A stretch of DNA of 64,000 nucleotides from Bog-950 sp964631835 (GCA_964631835.1 CAZWAD010000010.1:1-64000), one strand, 5' to 3'. Shown: positions 27,310-37,800, counted from the stretch's first letter. Notes: generated by a model not told the origin, from the sequence alone. A program made the numbers and translations.

Positions 27310-27692
27310 CGCATCTGTAACGCACCCTATCTATTTGCTATCAGCATGGTCATCCTCGAGTAGTAAAATAACTCGCTAAAAATTTTCAAGCTTGATAATT
27401 AAGTACGATAAGCTGTCCGGCTACAGGTTTCTCATTTTTGTAAAACAGTAATTGTATTCGATGATATGAGATGACCTAGTGAGGGAAAATAAATTTTTAA
27501 TCCAAATTTCAGAACAATTTGATAAAAATCATTTAAAGATTAATTCCCTTGTGAATACTTGTCTTTTAAAAAAATACTGATTAGGTTGCACACCAATTAC
27601 AGGGCTAAGGCAGTAATTTTTTGTTCGGGCGCACTTCCACAGCCCTGATTTTTTAACCGGTCCCGCTAACCCGGGGCAAAAAACAAAACAGC
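27310..27692. other. Intergenic region, nothing specific seen
   Basis: 383 nt of AT-rich sequence between the TlpA-like gene and the M4 protease. No open frame of merit, no strong hairpin and no clear repeat was found. It presumably carries the promoter of the protease gene. Confidence 0.5.
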
Positions 27693-30600
27693 ATGAAACA
27701 TCTTAAACTCAGCGCTATAATATTAGCGCTCTTAACATGTACTGCGACATGGCTTTATTCGCAGAACAACAACTCCCCTGAAAAGAAAAACCAGAATTTG
27801 CGAAAGGAATTTTACGGGCAACAGGCTAATGAGAAAATTGCCGGTGCATCCTATGTAAAAGAGGGGAAAAACACTTCGTTTCCTTCGTTTGTCCGCTTCT
27901 TAGAATCAAAGCAGATTAAGCAAGCGGAGTTTTTCGACTGGCTGGCAAGAACTATGAAGTTAAGTACAGATTACGGTTTTGAGCTCAAATCACAAAATAC
28001 CGACCCGAAAACAGGTATAACCCATTATCGTTATACCCAAACTTTTAAAGGGATTCCGGTAGCTCAAGGAATGTACATTGTACATGTAAAGGACGGAATA
28101 GTCAAGTATTTCAATGGCAATGTGTATGAAATTGCATCAAGTTTGTCTCCCTCTCCAATGCTTACCGAAAATGCAGCGCTCGAAACTGCAAAACAACATA
28201 TTGGCGCAGAACGATACAAGTGGGAAGATGAATATTGGGAAAACCGGATAAAAGAAAGAAAGAAAGATGCCCGCGCCACTTATTTTCCTAAAGGAGAACT
28301 CTGTTGGAACTCAACGGACCTGAATATGGTAGGCAAGGCTCCTTCATTCCGACTTGCCTATAGATTCGATATTTCCGCAGCCAGTCCTGCCAAGGAACTA
28401 AGAGTATTCATTGATGCTGTGACAGGAGCATTGTTACAAACTCTTCCTATGGAATCAAATTGCAACTCTGCAAGTTGTACAACTATCTGGAATGGTAGCC
28501 GAACTATCTATACTACTGAAAGCGGAGGCACCTACCGCCTGCGCGATGATTGTCAGGATGGCGTTTTGGAAATACGCGACTGGAATAGCACTACCTGTAC
28601 AGCTTCGCCTTTAGATATAAGCAACGGAACTAACACATGGAATAACAACAACAATGAAACCTTCGGGGGTTCGGTGCTTTGGGCAACCCGGCAATCACAC
28701 GACTACTGGAGCGGAGTAATGCTGCGTAACAGCTATGATAATTCAGGTGGTGATGTAGATGGCTATATCAATGCCGTTTTTACCGATTGTTTCCCCGATT
28801 GTTTTGTCAGTTGCCGTTACACAGATAATGCTTCTATGTCGTTCTCCAGTGGTACTATGAAGGTTGGATTAGGAAGCAGCATGACACTTGCCAACTCTTG
28901 GGGTGCTTTGGATATTATCGGTCACGAATTCGCGCATGCAGTAACCGGGGCAGGTGATGCAGCGCAGTTGGTTTACCAGGATGAATCAGGCGCTTTGAAT
29001 GAATCATTCAGCGACATTTTTGGTGAAATGGTGGAGAAAAACACACTCGGCTCGAACGATTGGCTAATGGGTGATGACCGTACTAACGGATATATCCGTA
29101 AAATGAGTGACCCCAACGATAAAGGCGACCCTGATACCTATATGGGAGACAATTGGTTTACAGGTACTGGCGATAATGGAGGAGTCCATACAAATAGCGG
29201 AGTTCAGAATTTTTGGTTCTACCTTCTATCAGCCGGAGGGGCAGGAACTAACGATAATGGTGATAGTTACAGTGTATCGGGCGTTGGTACGGCTGTTGCC
29301 GCATGGATTGCACAATACAATTTACTGAATGAATTAAGTTCCAACTCCGATTATTCCGATGCGCGTGCCGGAGCCTTAGCCGCAGCCATTGATGGCTACG
29401 GGGCTTGTTCAAATGTTTATAAGCAGGTAATGAATGCATGGTACGCGGTTGGTGTAGGCGGTCCGTATATTGACGTTGATTTGACTGATTCCGATTACAA
29501 TGGCAGCGATATCTCCTGCTATGGTGAGTGTGACGGTAGCGCAACTGCTAATGTAATCGGAGGAACCTTTGAAATTTACGAATGGAGCCCGGGCGGTGCC
29601 ACTACTTCTACTATCAGTAATCTGTGTCCGGGTGTTTACTCTGTAACAGTGACTGATTTTCTCGGTTTGGGTTGTAGTGTATCTGGCAGCATTACCATTA
29701 GTGAACCCTTGGAGCTTGAAATTACAAGTATTTCAACTTCTAATTACAACGGATATGAGATATCTTGTTACGGGGGAAGTGATGGCTCAGCTACCGTTAA
29801 TCATACAGGAGGAACGGGTGCTAAGTCATACGATTGGAGCAATAGCGGAACTACTAAATCCATTTCAGGTCTTACTGCCGGAACTTACTATGTAACAGTA
29901 AGTGACGCTAACGGCTGCGAAGCCAGCGGAAGTGTTACTTTAAATCAACCACCTAAACTTGAGGTGATTGCCGACCCAACCTCCGACTATAACGGTTATG
30001 ATGTAAGGTGTTTTGGTGGAAGCGATGGATTTGCCGAAGCATTTCCTACCGGTGGCGTTCCCGGCTATTCGTACGAATGGAGCGATGGACAAACCACCAA
30101 AGTGGCTACAGGGTTGTCGGCCATTAACTATGTAGTTACAGTAACAGATGCCAACCTATGTACCGCATTGGATGATACTACGCTTACGGAACCACCGCAA
30201 CTTACTATTGATGCCGGTGACAATGAAATTGTTTATTACGGATATCCTGATTCGGCCTGCACAAATCTAACTGCAGAAGGCGCTGGCGGTGGTGTACCTC
30301 CTTACGACTTGGAGTGGAGTACCGGCAGTCCCCTTTATACTATTAATGTGTGCCCACCACTTACCACAGTCTATTACGTTACTCTTACCGACCAAAACAA
30401 TTGCGAGGTGGTTGACAGCGTAAAAGTTTGCGCTATTGATGTTCGCTGCGGAAACAAACTCGATAAAGTAACCATCTGCCATGGAACTGACGGAGCGCCT
30501 GTAACAATATGCGTAGCTTTGATTGCTGCCAAAAACCACCTGAGCACCCATGCCGGAATTGACCAGCTTGCAGCTTGCGGAACCCTGAAAGTTTGCAGCT

Positions 30601-30932
30601 TTACTCCGCCAAGTGCTAAAACCGATGAAGGAGTATCCTTCTACATCGATAACGAAGCAATAGAAGGCAAGACATGGCTGGCGGCTTTCCCCAACCCGTT
30701 TGCTGATAATACAGCCATCCGCTTTATTGTTCCACAGGACGACAGAGTAAATGTAAGAGTGCTTGATGTTACCGGTAAGGTTGTTTCCAATTTATTCGAA
30801 GGAAATGTAACTTTCGGAACAGTTAATCAGGCAAGTTTTGACGGAAGCAAATACAGCAACGGAGTTTATTTCCTCACTTTGACTAATTCCAAAGGCGAAC
30901 GATTTGTGGAAAAGTTAGTTCTTACTAGGTAA
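27693..30932 (+). CDS. Secreted M4 (thermolysin-like) metalloprotease with SprB repeats and T9SS domain
   Basis: A 1079-aa T9SS cargo. Order: signal peptide (1-23), FTP/PepSY-type propeptide (about 60-250), peptidase M4 domain with zinc motif HEFAH (H411, E412, H415), third ligand in GALNESFSDIFGE (E437) and catalytic His in NGGVHTNSG (H499). Three SprB-type repeats follow (about 595-855; SDYNGYDVRCFGGSDG pattern), then a Cys-containing module (about 860-965) and a T9SS type A domain (about 985-1079; FPNPFADNTAIRF, YSNGVYFLTL). All active-site residues are present. It should act as a surface or released protease. The last 220 residues closely match the next gene. Confidence 0.93.
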   Translation: MKHLKLSAIILALLTCTATWLYSQNNNSPEKKNQNLRKEFYGQQANEKIAGASYVKEGKNTSFPSFVRFLESKQIKQAEFFDWLARTMKLSTDYGFELKSQNTDPKTGITHYRYTQTFKGIPVAQGMYIVHVKDGIVKYFNGNVYEIASSLSPSPMLTENAALETAKQHIGAERYKWEDEYWENRIKERKKDARATYFPKGELCWNSTDLNMVGKAPSFRLAYRFDISAASPAKELRVFIDAVTGALLQTLPMESNCNSASCTTIWNGSRTIYTTESGGTYRLRDDCQDGVLEIRDWNSTTCTASPLDISNGTNTWNNNNNETFGGSVLWATRQSHDYWSGVMLRNSYDNSGGDVDGYINAVFTDCFPDCFVSCRYTDNASMSFSSGTMKVGLGSSMTLANSWGALDIIGHEFAHAVTGAGDAAQLVYQDESGALNESFSDIFGEMVEKNTLGSNDWLMGDDRTNGYIRKMSDPNDKGDPDTYMGDNWFTGTGDNGGVHTNSGVQNFWFYLLSAGGAGTNDNGDSYSVSGVGTAVAAWIAQYNLLNELSSNSDYSDARAGALAAAIDGYGACSNVYKQVMNAWYAVGVGGPYIDVDLTDSDYNGSDISCYGECDGSATANVIGGTFEIYEWSPGGATTSTISNLCPGVYSVTVTDFLGLGCSVSGSITISEPLELEITSISTSNYNGYEISCYGGSDGSATVNHTGGTGAKSYDWSNSGTTKSISGLTAGTYYVTVSDANGCEASGSVTLNQPPKLEVIADPTSDYNGYDVRCFGGSDGFAEAFPTGGVPGYSYEWSDGQTTKVATGLSAINYVVTVTDANLCTALDDTTLTEPPQLTIDAGDNEIVYYGYPDSACTNLTAEGAGGGVPPYDLEWSTGSPLYTINVCPPLTTVYYVTLTDQNNCEVVDSVKVCAIDVRCGNKLDKVTICHGTDGAPVTICVALIAAKNHLSTHAGIDQLAACGTLKVCSFTPPSAKTDEGVSFYIDNEAIEGKTWLAAFPNPFADNTAIRFIVPQDDRVNVRVLDVTGKVVSNLFEGNVTFGTVNQASFDGSKYSNGVYFLTLTNSKGERFVEKLVLTR

Positions 30933-30953
30933 AATCAACATCTTAAAAATGAT

Positions 30954-30985
30954 AACCCATCTCCGAATAAGGAGATGGGTTTTTT
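30954..30985 (+). terminator. Rho-independent terminator after the M4 protease gene
   Basis: A perfect 11-bp stem (AACCCATCTCC, 30954-30964; GGAGATGGGTT, 30971-30981) with a 6-nt loop is followed by a T-run to 30985. Confidence 0.93.
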
Positions 30986-31369
30986 ATGCCGACATTAACC
31001 AAAAAATAGATTTTTACTTTTTACAATGCACCCCTTGTTTTTTTAAAAAAAACAGTTTATGTTGGCGAAGCATTTCAGAAAGCCTGAAGTGAAAATATGG
31101 ACACTTTTGATGCTTTTGAAAATTTTTGCTACGTAATTTTGTAACCGTCAACCGCTTTTGGAGCAGCACCAAACACCATGGTTCCGAAACAAATCATAGA
31201 TCAATTTACCTCTGTTTGCTTCTGCAACACCGATTTCTATACTCATTACGGATAACTTATTACCAACTCATAAACCCGGATGCCCTGCAACGGGAATAGA
31301 AAAGAGGGCGAACCGATTTTGATTTAATAACTCTCCCGAAATTTTTCGGGAATTTAAACCCAATTAAAA
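30986..31369 (+). promoter_or_regulatory. Leader region of the MopE-repeat protein gene
   Basis: TAATTTTG at 31134-31141 fits the Bacteroidota -7 element TAnnTTTG. TTTTG tracts lie upstream, but none at the ideal spacing, so the promoter call is tentative. A small hairpin, CCCGAAA / TTTCGGG (31335-31341 and 31344-31350), lies 20 nt before the start codon and could influence translation. Nothing else is seen in this stretch. Confidence 0.35.
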
Positions 31370-33943
31370 ATGAAAAACAAAAACACAATTTCAAAAATTT
31401 CAACGCTAGCGGCAGTCGTCATTACATTGCTGCTTGCCTTTAAACCCGCTGAAGTAAGCGCAAGCCACTTCAAGGGCGGTATTGTAAGCTGGTCACCGGT
31501 GGGACCGGATAGCGCTCGCTTTGTCATTTATGCCAGTTTTACCCGAACGAGTTTTGCGGGCAGCGGTGGTGACGGATTTGCGGTTACCGGTGACATGTTC
31601 AGCGAGACTATTGGCTTTACGGGATTAGATTTCGGTGACGCTACTTCTACAGGTACTCTTACCTTTGAGGTAATTTCATACGATTTGGGTAACAACCTGA
31701 TTAATGCTATAGCGCTTGACCCCAACGACCTGAGTAAACAAAGCGTTGACCACCAATACGCAAGTTCAGGTCCTTTTACAGCAAGCGCTGCTACCTGTTG
31801 CCGTTCCTTTGGTGAACTTAATAATTCTGGCAAGGGCTATGATTTATCTACTTTAGTTGAATTTACATCAGGCAACTCTTCTCCTTTTAGCTTGCTTCCT
31901 GCTTTGTTCAATCCAATTCTGCTTCCTCCAAGTGCAACAGCATCGTTTTTTGTTTCTGCGTCCGACCCTGATGTTGGGGCAGAACTTCGTTTTCGCCTGG
32001 CTACCCCTACTGAAGCGGGTGATGTGGCTTTTGTTCAACCGGCAGGGCTTACCATAGATAACCTGACTGGCGAAGTTTCATGGGATAACTCCGCGGTTCC
32101 GTTCGGCTTTTACTCCATTCAGGTGGTTGTGGAAGATAGCGATGTAGTAAACGAAACCCTGTTGACTTCCATTGATGTGGATTTCCTGATTCACGTTTGT
32201 GACGGGTTTACAGATGGTGATGGCGATGGCTTTTCATCGTGCACCGGTGACTGCGATGATGGTGATGCCGCTATCTATCCGGGCGCTACAGAAATTTGCG
32301 ATTTAGTTGACAATGACTGTGACGGCTTCGTTGACGAAGGATTTGACAATGACTTTGACGGGTTTACCACCTGCGAAGGCGATTGTGATGACGCCCTGTG
32401 GACTTATCAGGACGATGATGGCGATGGATACGGCACTCCCGTTTTGGTTCCGTGTGGTAACGTAACTATAGGTGGCGATTGTGATGATACAGACCCGCTA
32501 ATTCACCCTCTTGCAATTGAAGTATGCGGTAATGGAATTGATGAGAACTGCGATGGAAATGAACTTTGCCCGGGGCCGAACGACCTATGTGGTGATGCTA
32601 TATCTATGGCCTGTGGCGATGTGTTAGTAGGTACTACTACGGGAGCAACGGATGACATAACAGATGCCTGCTTCCTTACTTCGTACAATGCAGTTTGGTA
32701 CAAATGGACCGGTGACGGAAGTGATGCTACGGTTTCGCTTTGCGGAGGTCCTGCTTCTTATGACCCTTTCCTTGAAGTGTTTACTGGTACTTGTCTTGGA
32801 GGCTTCGCATGCGTGGGTTCTAACGATGACTTTTGCTTCTTGAGAAGTCAGGTTACCTTTACTTCTACTCCGGGAGTGGAATATTTCTTTGTTGTTTCTC
32901 CTTTAGGAGGAGGCTCTGGAGGTGATTTCACCATAAGTTTAACTTGTGTTGGAGGTTGCGACCTTGGTGCTGAAGCCGAAGCTACATCCGACTATAACGG
33001 TTATGATGTTCAATGCTATGGCGGAAGCAACGGTGAAGCTACTGCCGAAGGTAAACTTGGCACTCCTCCGTACACTTACGAATGGAGCGATGGACAAACT
33101 ACCAACCCGGCTACAGGATTAGCCGCAGGTACATATCAGGTTACAATAACAGATGATAATGGTTGCACTGCATCTGCAGAAGTAACCCTCAATGAGCCAA
33201 CTCAAATGACCATTGACGCTGGCGATAACCAACTGGTTTACTACGGCTATCCTGATTCAGCTTGTGCAACCTTAGTGGCTGAAGGAGCTGGTGGCGGTGT
33301 TCCTCCGTATACTTATGAGTGGAGCGATGGAAGCCCGCTGCATACTACCAATGCTTGCCCGGCAACTTCTACCGTTTATTATGTAACTCTGACCGACCAG
33401 AACGGTTGTACCGTGGTTGACAGCGTAAAAGTTTGCGCTATTGATGTGCGCTGTGGTCATAAACTTGATAAGGTTACTATTTGTCACCAGACTGGAAGCA
33501 TCAGCAATCCAACCAACACCCTTTGTGTTGCTTTAAACGGAGCTAAAACACATATTCAGACTCACCCGGGTGACCAACTGGCTGCCTGCGGAACACTGAA
33601 AGTTTGCAGCTTTACTCCGCCAAGCGCTAAAACAGATGAGGAGGTTTCCTATTTCTTGGAAAAAGAAATGTATGAAGGCAAAACATGGCTGGGTGCAATT
33701 CCTAATCCGTTTGCCGATAATACCGCCATACGTTTTATTGTTCCTCAAGATGACAGAGTGAACGTTAGAGTGCTTGACGTTACCGGTAAGGTTGTTGCCA
33801 ATTTATTCGAAGGCAACGTAACCTTCGGAACAGTTAACCAGGCCAGTTTTGATGGAAGCCGCTACAGCAATGGAGTTTATTTCCTCACTTTGACTAATTC
33901 CAAGGGCGAGCGCTTTGTAGAAAAGTTGGTTCTTACGAGATAA
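31370..33943 (+). CDS. Secreted MopE-repeat / SprB-repeat protein with T9SS domain
   Basis: An 857-aa T9SS cargo. After a signal peptide (about 1-31) comes a beta-rich region with a cadherin-like segment (about 32-275). Three Asp/Cys-rich metal-binding repeats of the MopE type follow (about 277-400; DGDGDGF, GDCDD, DNDCDGFVDEG). Next come a jelly-roll-like domain (about 400-535), one SprB repeat (about 540-620), the shared Cys module and a T9SS domain (terminal YSNGVYFLTL, EKLVLTR). The MopE repeats suggest calcium or copper binding. The C-terminal third is almost the same as in the upstream protease. The protein is probably surface-displayed; its activity is unknown. Confidence 0.88.
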   Translation: MKNKNTISKISTLAAVVITLLLAFKPAEVSASHFKGGIVSWSPVGPDSARFVIYASFTRTSFAGSGGDGFAVTGDMFSETIGFTGLDFGDATSTGTLTFEVISYDLGNNLINAIALDPNDLSKQSVDHQYASSGPFTASAATCCRSFGELNNSGKGYDLSTLVEFTSGNSSPFSLLPALFNPILLPPSATASFFVSASDPDVGAELRFRLATPTEAGDVAFVQPAGLTIDNLTGEVSWDNSAVPFGFYSIQVVVEDSDVVNETLLTSIDVDFLIHVCDGFTDGDGDGFSSCTGDCDDGDAAIYPGATEICDLVDNDCDGFVDEGFDNDFDGFTTCEGDCDDALWTYQDDDGDGYGTPVLVPCGNVTIGGDCDDTDPLIHPLAIEVCGNGIDENCDGNELCPGPNDLCGDAISMACGDVLVGTTTGATDDITDACFLTSYNAVWYKWTGDGSDATVSLCGGPASYDPFLEVFTGTCLGGFACVGSNDDFCFLRSQVTFTSTPGVEYFFVVSPLGGGSGGDFTISLTCVGGCDLGAEAEATSDYNGYDVQCYGGSNGEATAEGKLGTPPYTYEWSDGQTTNPATGLAAGTYQVTITDDNGCTASAEVTLNEPTQMTIDAGDNQLVYYGYPDSACATLVAEGAGGGVPPYTYEWSDGSPLHTTNACPATSTVYYVTLTDQNGCTVVDSVKVCAIDVRCGHKLDKVTICHQTGSISNPTNTLCVALNGAKTHIQTHPGDQLAACGTLKVCSFTPPSAKTDEEVSYFLEKEMYEGKTWLGAIPNPFADNTAIRFIVPQDDRVNVRVLDVTGKVVANLFEGNVTFGTVNQASFDGSRYSNGVYFLTLTNSKGERFVEKLVLTR

Positions 33944-33978
33944 TCTCATAACATGGCTTTCTGCCAGGCAGAAAATAA

Positions 33979-34008
33979 AGCCCGTTTCATTTCTGAAACG
34001 GGCTTTTT
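33979..34008 (+). terminator. Rho-independent terminator after the MopE-repeat gene
   Basis: A perfect 11-bp stem (AGCCCGTTTCA, 33979-33989; TGAAACGGGCT, 33994-34004) with a 4-nt loop and a T-run. Confidence 0.93.
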
Positions 34009-34182
34009 GTTTAACTTTTCAGTAAAAAACGTTTTTCAGTCCTAAGGTTTTGCCTTTTACAAACCAATCTTCTATACGTACAAAATCTTCTTTCTCCACT
34101 TCATTAACTTCTCTGTCTGGTTAAAATCTTTTTCATGGAATTAACCGAATACAACTAAGCCTGAGAACCGTGAGTCAGCTTC

Positions 34183-35844
34183 CTACTTCTTTACTGTTAA
34201 AAGCTGCTCGTATTGCTGTGGATTATTAAGCAGTTCAATGGCTTTAGCCACTTCGGGGTCGTTCTGGTAGCTTTTCTTTGCTTTGCCGTAGGCGTAGTAG
34301 TATCGGCCTACAATTTCGTTTTCAAGAAGGGTAACGATTTCGTTCCGGTGTGTAGCCATATCCTGCTCCTTGTCGTGGGTTAGCTTTTTCTGAATGGCTT
34401 CATACTGCTTCTGCACAGCGTCATAATATTTTTCTTCAGTGGTAGCTGATTTAAGCGCTTCCAGTTTTTCTTCGCTTTCCGTTTTATAGTTGCAATCTTT
34501 GGTTTTTATAAAAGCCGTAAAATCGTTGAAATCATTTTCCGATAATTTGAATTTACCCGCTTCGTCAATACTATCGTGAACCAGTTTGTAATTGGTGACA
34601 AAATCGAAAATATAGTTTTTGCTTAGCAGTGTTTCGGCAATTTTGCTGTATGCGGGCTTGGACAGCTTTACATCGGGTTCAATTCCTCCGCCATCGTAAA
34701 CAGTTCTACCGGTGTTGATTGTTTTGAAAACATTTTTCAGTGAATCAGGAATACGCTTTACACTTCCGTCAGCATTTTTTTCGGCATAGTTAAGTGCCTG
34801 AATACACCTGCCGGTAGGTATGTAATACCTGGCTGTGGTTACCTTCAGCATGGTATTATACGAAAGCGGTTTGGTAACCTGGACCAGACCCTTACCGTAC
34901 GTGCGCTGCCCGGCAATAACCGCACGGTCGTAATCTTGTAAAGTTCCCGAAACAATTTCCGAAGCCGATGCACTGGCTGAATTGGTAAGCACCACCACCG
35001 GAATTTTAGCATCCAATGGCTCTCCGGTCGTCTTAAACGTACTGTTCCACTCGTCCACCTTGCCTTTAGTGGTTACAACTAATTTGTCTCTTTCAATAAA
35101 CAAATTCACAATGTTTACTGCCTCGTTAAGCAATCCTCCTCCGTTTCCGCGCAGGTCAAGGATGAGTCCTTTCATACCCGGATTTTTTTTCCTAAGGGTA
35201 TCGAATGCCTGCCTTACATCTCGTGCTGCTCCTTCGTTGAATATTTTAAGTTTTATGCACGCCACCTCTGGAGCTACCATACCGTAAAACGGAACATTCG
35301 TTTCCTGAATTTCCTGGCGCTGTATATTGAAAAAAAGAGTTTTGGTGTCAAAAAGCGAAGTTTTTCTTTCAACGGTAAGCGCAATGCGCGAATTGGGTTC
35401 ACCCACCAAAACTTTCTCCACCTCATCCTTCTTTTTGTCTTTGGTGTTTGCTCCGTCAATGGATTTAATCATATCGCCCGGCTTCAATCCGTTTATATCT
35501 GCCGGCTGATTTTGGGTAACCGAAGTAATAACCGGGTAGTCATTCATAATTTCAAATTCCATTCCCAGTCCCCCGAATTTGCCTCCTTGTTGCATCTTAG
35601 CAGTTTCAATCTGCGAACCCGAAAAATAATTGGTGAAAGGGTCAAGGGTCTTCAACATGCCGTCAATGCAGGTACGCATTAGCTTCGAAGGCTCTACATC
35701 ATCTACATAAGTAGTGTTCACATCACGATACAAGGCCGAGAAAACATCAATGTTTTTCGAAATCTGGAAATAATCAATTGTAAACGACAATAAGCCGGTA
35801 GCAATAACTACGGTCGTAATAATCCCGATAATTCTGTTTTTCAT
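34183..35844 (-). CDS. S41 family C-terminal processing protease (second of a tandem pair)
   Basis: A 553-aa protein with an N-terminal membrane anchor or signal (about 5-25), a PDZ domain (about 85-165) and an S41 protease domain. The Ser lies in NSASASASEIVSG and the Lys in RTYGKGLVQ. A long charged C-terminal extension follows (about 400-553). Such enzymes cleave the C-termini of envelope proteins. Its start overlaps the stop of the upstream paralogue by four nucleotides. Confidence 0.92.
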   Translation of the reverse strand: MKNRIIGIITTVVIATGLLSFTIDYFQISKNIDVFSALYRDVNTTYVDDVEPSKLMRTCIDGMLKTLDPFTNYFSGSQIETAKMQQGGKFGGLGMEFEIMNDYPVITSVTQNQPADINGLKPGDMIKSIDGANTKDKKKDEVEKVLVGEPNSRIALTVERKTSLFDTKTLFFNIQRQEIQETNVPFYGMVAPEVACIKLKIFNEGAARDVRQAFDTLRKKNPGMKGLILDLRGNGGGLLNEAVNIVNLFIERDKLVVTTKGKVDEWNSTFKTTGEPLDAKIPVVVLTNSASASASEIVSGTLQDYDRAVIAGQRTYGKGLVQVTKPLSYNTMLKVTTARYYIPTGRCIQALNYAEKNADGSVKRIPDSLKNVFKTINTGRTVYDGGGIEPDVKLSKPAYSKIAETLLSKNYIFDFVTNYKLVHDSIDEAGKFKLSENDFNDFTAFIKTKDCNYKTESEEKLEALKSATTEEKYYDAVQKQYEAIQKKLTHDKEQDMATHRNEIVTLLENEIVGRYYYAYGKAKKSYQNDPEVAKAIELLNNPQQYEQLLTVKK

Positions 35845-37523
35845 TTCTTAGCTAAAATTTCTCTCACCCGGCTTTCATCGTTCAGCAGCTTAACAGCTTC
35901 CTTCAATTCATCATCTACGTCAAAAGAAGATTCCACCCTTCCGGTGCCGAAGTAATAACGGGCAACTATTTCTCCTTCAAGCAGGGTTTTAATCTGCTCC
36001 TTTTCTTTTTCCAAATCACGCTGTTTGTCGTGAATCATGGTTTTCTTCATTGCTTCAAAATCATCTTTAATGGCATCGAGATATTTTTCTTTTTCAGCCG
36101 AAGCTCTCAAATCTTCCAGCAGTCTTTCGCTTTTGGTGGTATAGTCGTATTCCTTTTTCGAAAGCCAGTTTACAAAAGCATCGTACTCAGACCCGGTAAG
36201 CGTAAATGACTTTGCATCGGCAATGGTTTCATGTTTGGCTCGGTACTCCGTAGCATAATCAAAAATCAGGTTCTTACTGAGCAGGCTGAAGGCTATATTG
36301 GAAAACTTCTCCGTTTCAACGGCAATGTCCGGGTCAATTCCTCCTCCGTCATAAACCGCCCTTTTACTGAATAATGTTTTGAATGCTGTTTTAAGCGAAT
36401 CCGGCACGCGCTTTACGCTGCCGTCCTCGTTGCGCTCGGCATAGTTAATAGCCTGTATGCAGCGTCCAGATGGAATGTAATATTTGGCAGTGGTTATTTT
36501 CAGTTTAGCATTAAATGGCAGTGAATGGGTTGACTGAACCAGCCCCTTGCCGAAAGTTTTTTGTCCCATGATTACTGCGCGGTCTAAATCCTGAAGCGCA
36601 CCTGAAACAATTTCAGCAGCCGAAGCTGAGCCCCCATCCGTAAGCACTATCACGGGAATTTTTGTATCCACTGCATCGTTGAGGGTAAAATATGCTTTGT
36701 TCCATTCTTCGCTTCGCCCCCTGGTGGATACAATTTCAACTCCCTTGTTGACAAAAACATTAGCTACGTTAATCGCTTCCGGAAGCAAACCGCCCGGGTT
36801 GCCACGCAAATCCAGAATAATGCCTTTCAGCTTTTCTTTTGATTGAAGCGCTAGCAGTGCATTTTTTACATCGGCACCTGCTCGTTCCGTAAACCCGTTG
36901 AGCAATATATAACCCACCCCCGGTGCAATAACTCCGAAATACGGAACGTTTTTGATTTTAATTTCCTCGCGGGTAAGTTTTATTGTAAGTTCTGTTTCTT
37001 TTCCATCCCTATCCGGGCGGTAAACTTTTACTTCGAGTTGAGTACCCGGTTTCCCGAGCAACTGCGAGCGCACCGCGTCAGTACCCAGGTGTTTTGCGTT
37101 TTTGCCATTTACTTCAAAAATTTTGTCTCCCGCGCGCATGCCCGCTTTCGCTGCAGGAAAGTTTTCGTAAGGCTCGGTAACTACTACATAGTCTCCCCGG
37201 GTAGCTATGGCTGCGCCAATACCTCCGTACCTGCCTGTGGTTTGGGTGCGGTAGTCGTCCATGTCTTCTTCAGGAATATAATCCGTATAGGGGTCTAAGC
37301 TTTCGAGCATGTTGTGTATGCCCGAGTTCATCAGCTTTTCAGGTTGTAAAGTATCTACATAATAAGTATTCAGCTCTTTATAAAGCGTAGTGAAAATGTC
37401 GAGATTTTTTGTAACCTCGAAATAGGAAGGAGCGCTGCTGAACGCAAAGACCATCAGCAAAGCGACAATCATTGTAACAACTATTCCTGTTTTCTTTCTG
37501 TTCTCTATTAAACTCTTAAACAT
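35841..37523 (-). CDS. S41 family C-terminal processing protease (first of a tandem pair)
   Basis: A 560-aa paralogue of the next gene with the same layout: N-terminal hydrophobic segment (about 12-32), PDZ domain (about 85-170), and S41 domain with Ser in DGGSASAAEIVSG and Lys in KTFGKGLVQ. The two proteins align over their whole length, including the C-terminal extension (SEYDAFVNWLSKKEYDY against NDFNDFTAFIKTKDCNY), so they arose by tandem duplication. They are translationally coupled. Confidence 0.92.
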   Translation of the reverse strand: MFKSLIENRKKTGIVVTMIVALLMVFAFSSAPSYFEVTKNLDIFTTLYKELNTYYVDTLQPEKLMNSGIHNMLESLDPYTDYIPEEDMDDYRTQTTGRYGGIGAAIATRGDYVVVTEPYENFPAAKAGMRAGDKIFEVNGKNAKHLGTDAVRSQLLGKPGTQLEVKVYRPDRDGKETELTIKLTREEIKIKNVPYFGVIAPGVGYILLNGFTERAGADVKNALLALQSKEKLKGIILDLRGNPGGLLPEAINVANVFVNKGVEIVSTRGRSEEWNKAYFTLNDAVDTKIPVIVLTDGGSASAAEIVSGALQDLDRAVIMGQKTFGKGLVQSTHSLPFNAKLKITTAKYYIPSGRCIQAINYAERNEDGSVKRVPDSLKTAFKTLFSKRAVYDGGGIDPDIAVETEKFSNIAFSLLSKNLIFDYATEYRAKHETIADAKSFTLTGSEYDAFVNWLSKKEYDYTTKSERLLEDLRASAEKEKYLDAIKDDFEAMKKTMIHDKQRDLEKEKEQIKTLLEGEIVARYYFGTGRVESSFDVDDELKEAVKLLNDESRVREILAKK

Positions 37524-37699
37524 GGGGTAAACTTAGTTTTAAAACGTTGCAATAGATAAATTGTTGCTGACAGGTTACATGGTTTTAAGTATTTTTTGGA
37601 CAGGATTATATGTAGTTTGTCTATGAAGTTTAGCTTTAAAACTGCCGGCTATTGAATCCATTACTTGAATTATCAGAAAAACCTGCTTATTTTGGGTTT

Positions 37700-37777
37700 A
37701 TGAATCGCTTAAACAATACCTATTATTATCTTATTTCCACTACCGGAAAGGGAGAGTGTTGTTTACTCAAGCGATAA
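37700..37777 (+). CDS. Candidate leader peptide with three Tyr codons, upstream of phhA
   Basis: A 25-codon open frame (ATG at 37700, TAA at 37775) encodes MNRLNNTYYYLISTTGKGEC followed by CLLKR. Three consecutive TAT (Tyr) codons are at positions 8-10. It ends 24 nt before a terminator-like hairpin that precedes phenylalanine hydroxylase, the Tyr-forming enzyme. The layout matches ribosome-mediated attenuation by Tyr-tRNA levels. Supporting facts are the codon run and its position only; coding status is unproven. Confidence 0.45.
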   Translation: MNRLNNTYYYLISTTGKGECCLLKR

Positions 37778-37800
37778 AAGAAATAACTGAAAACAATCTC

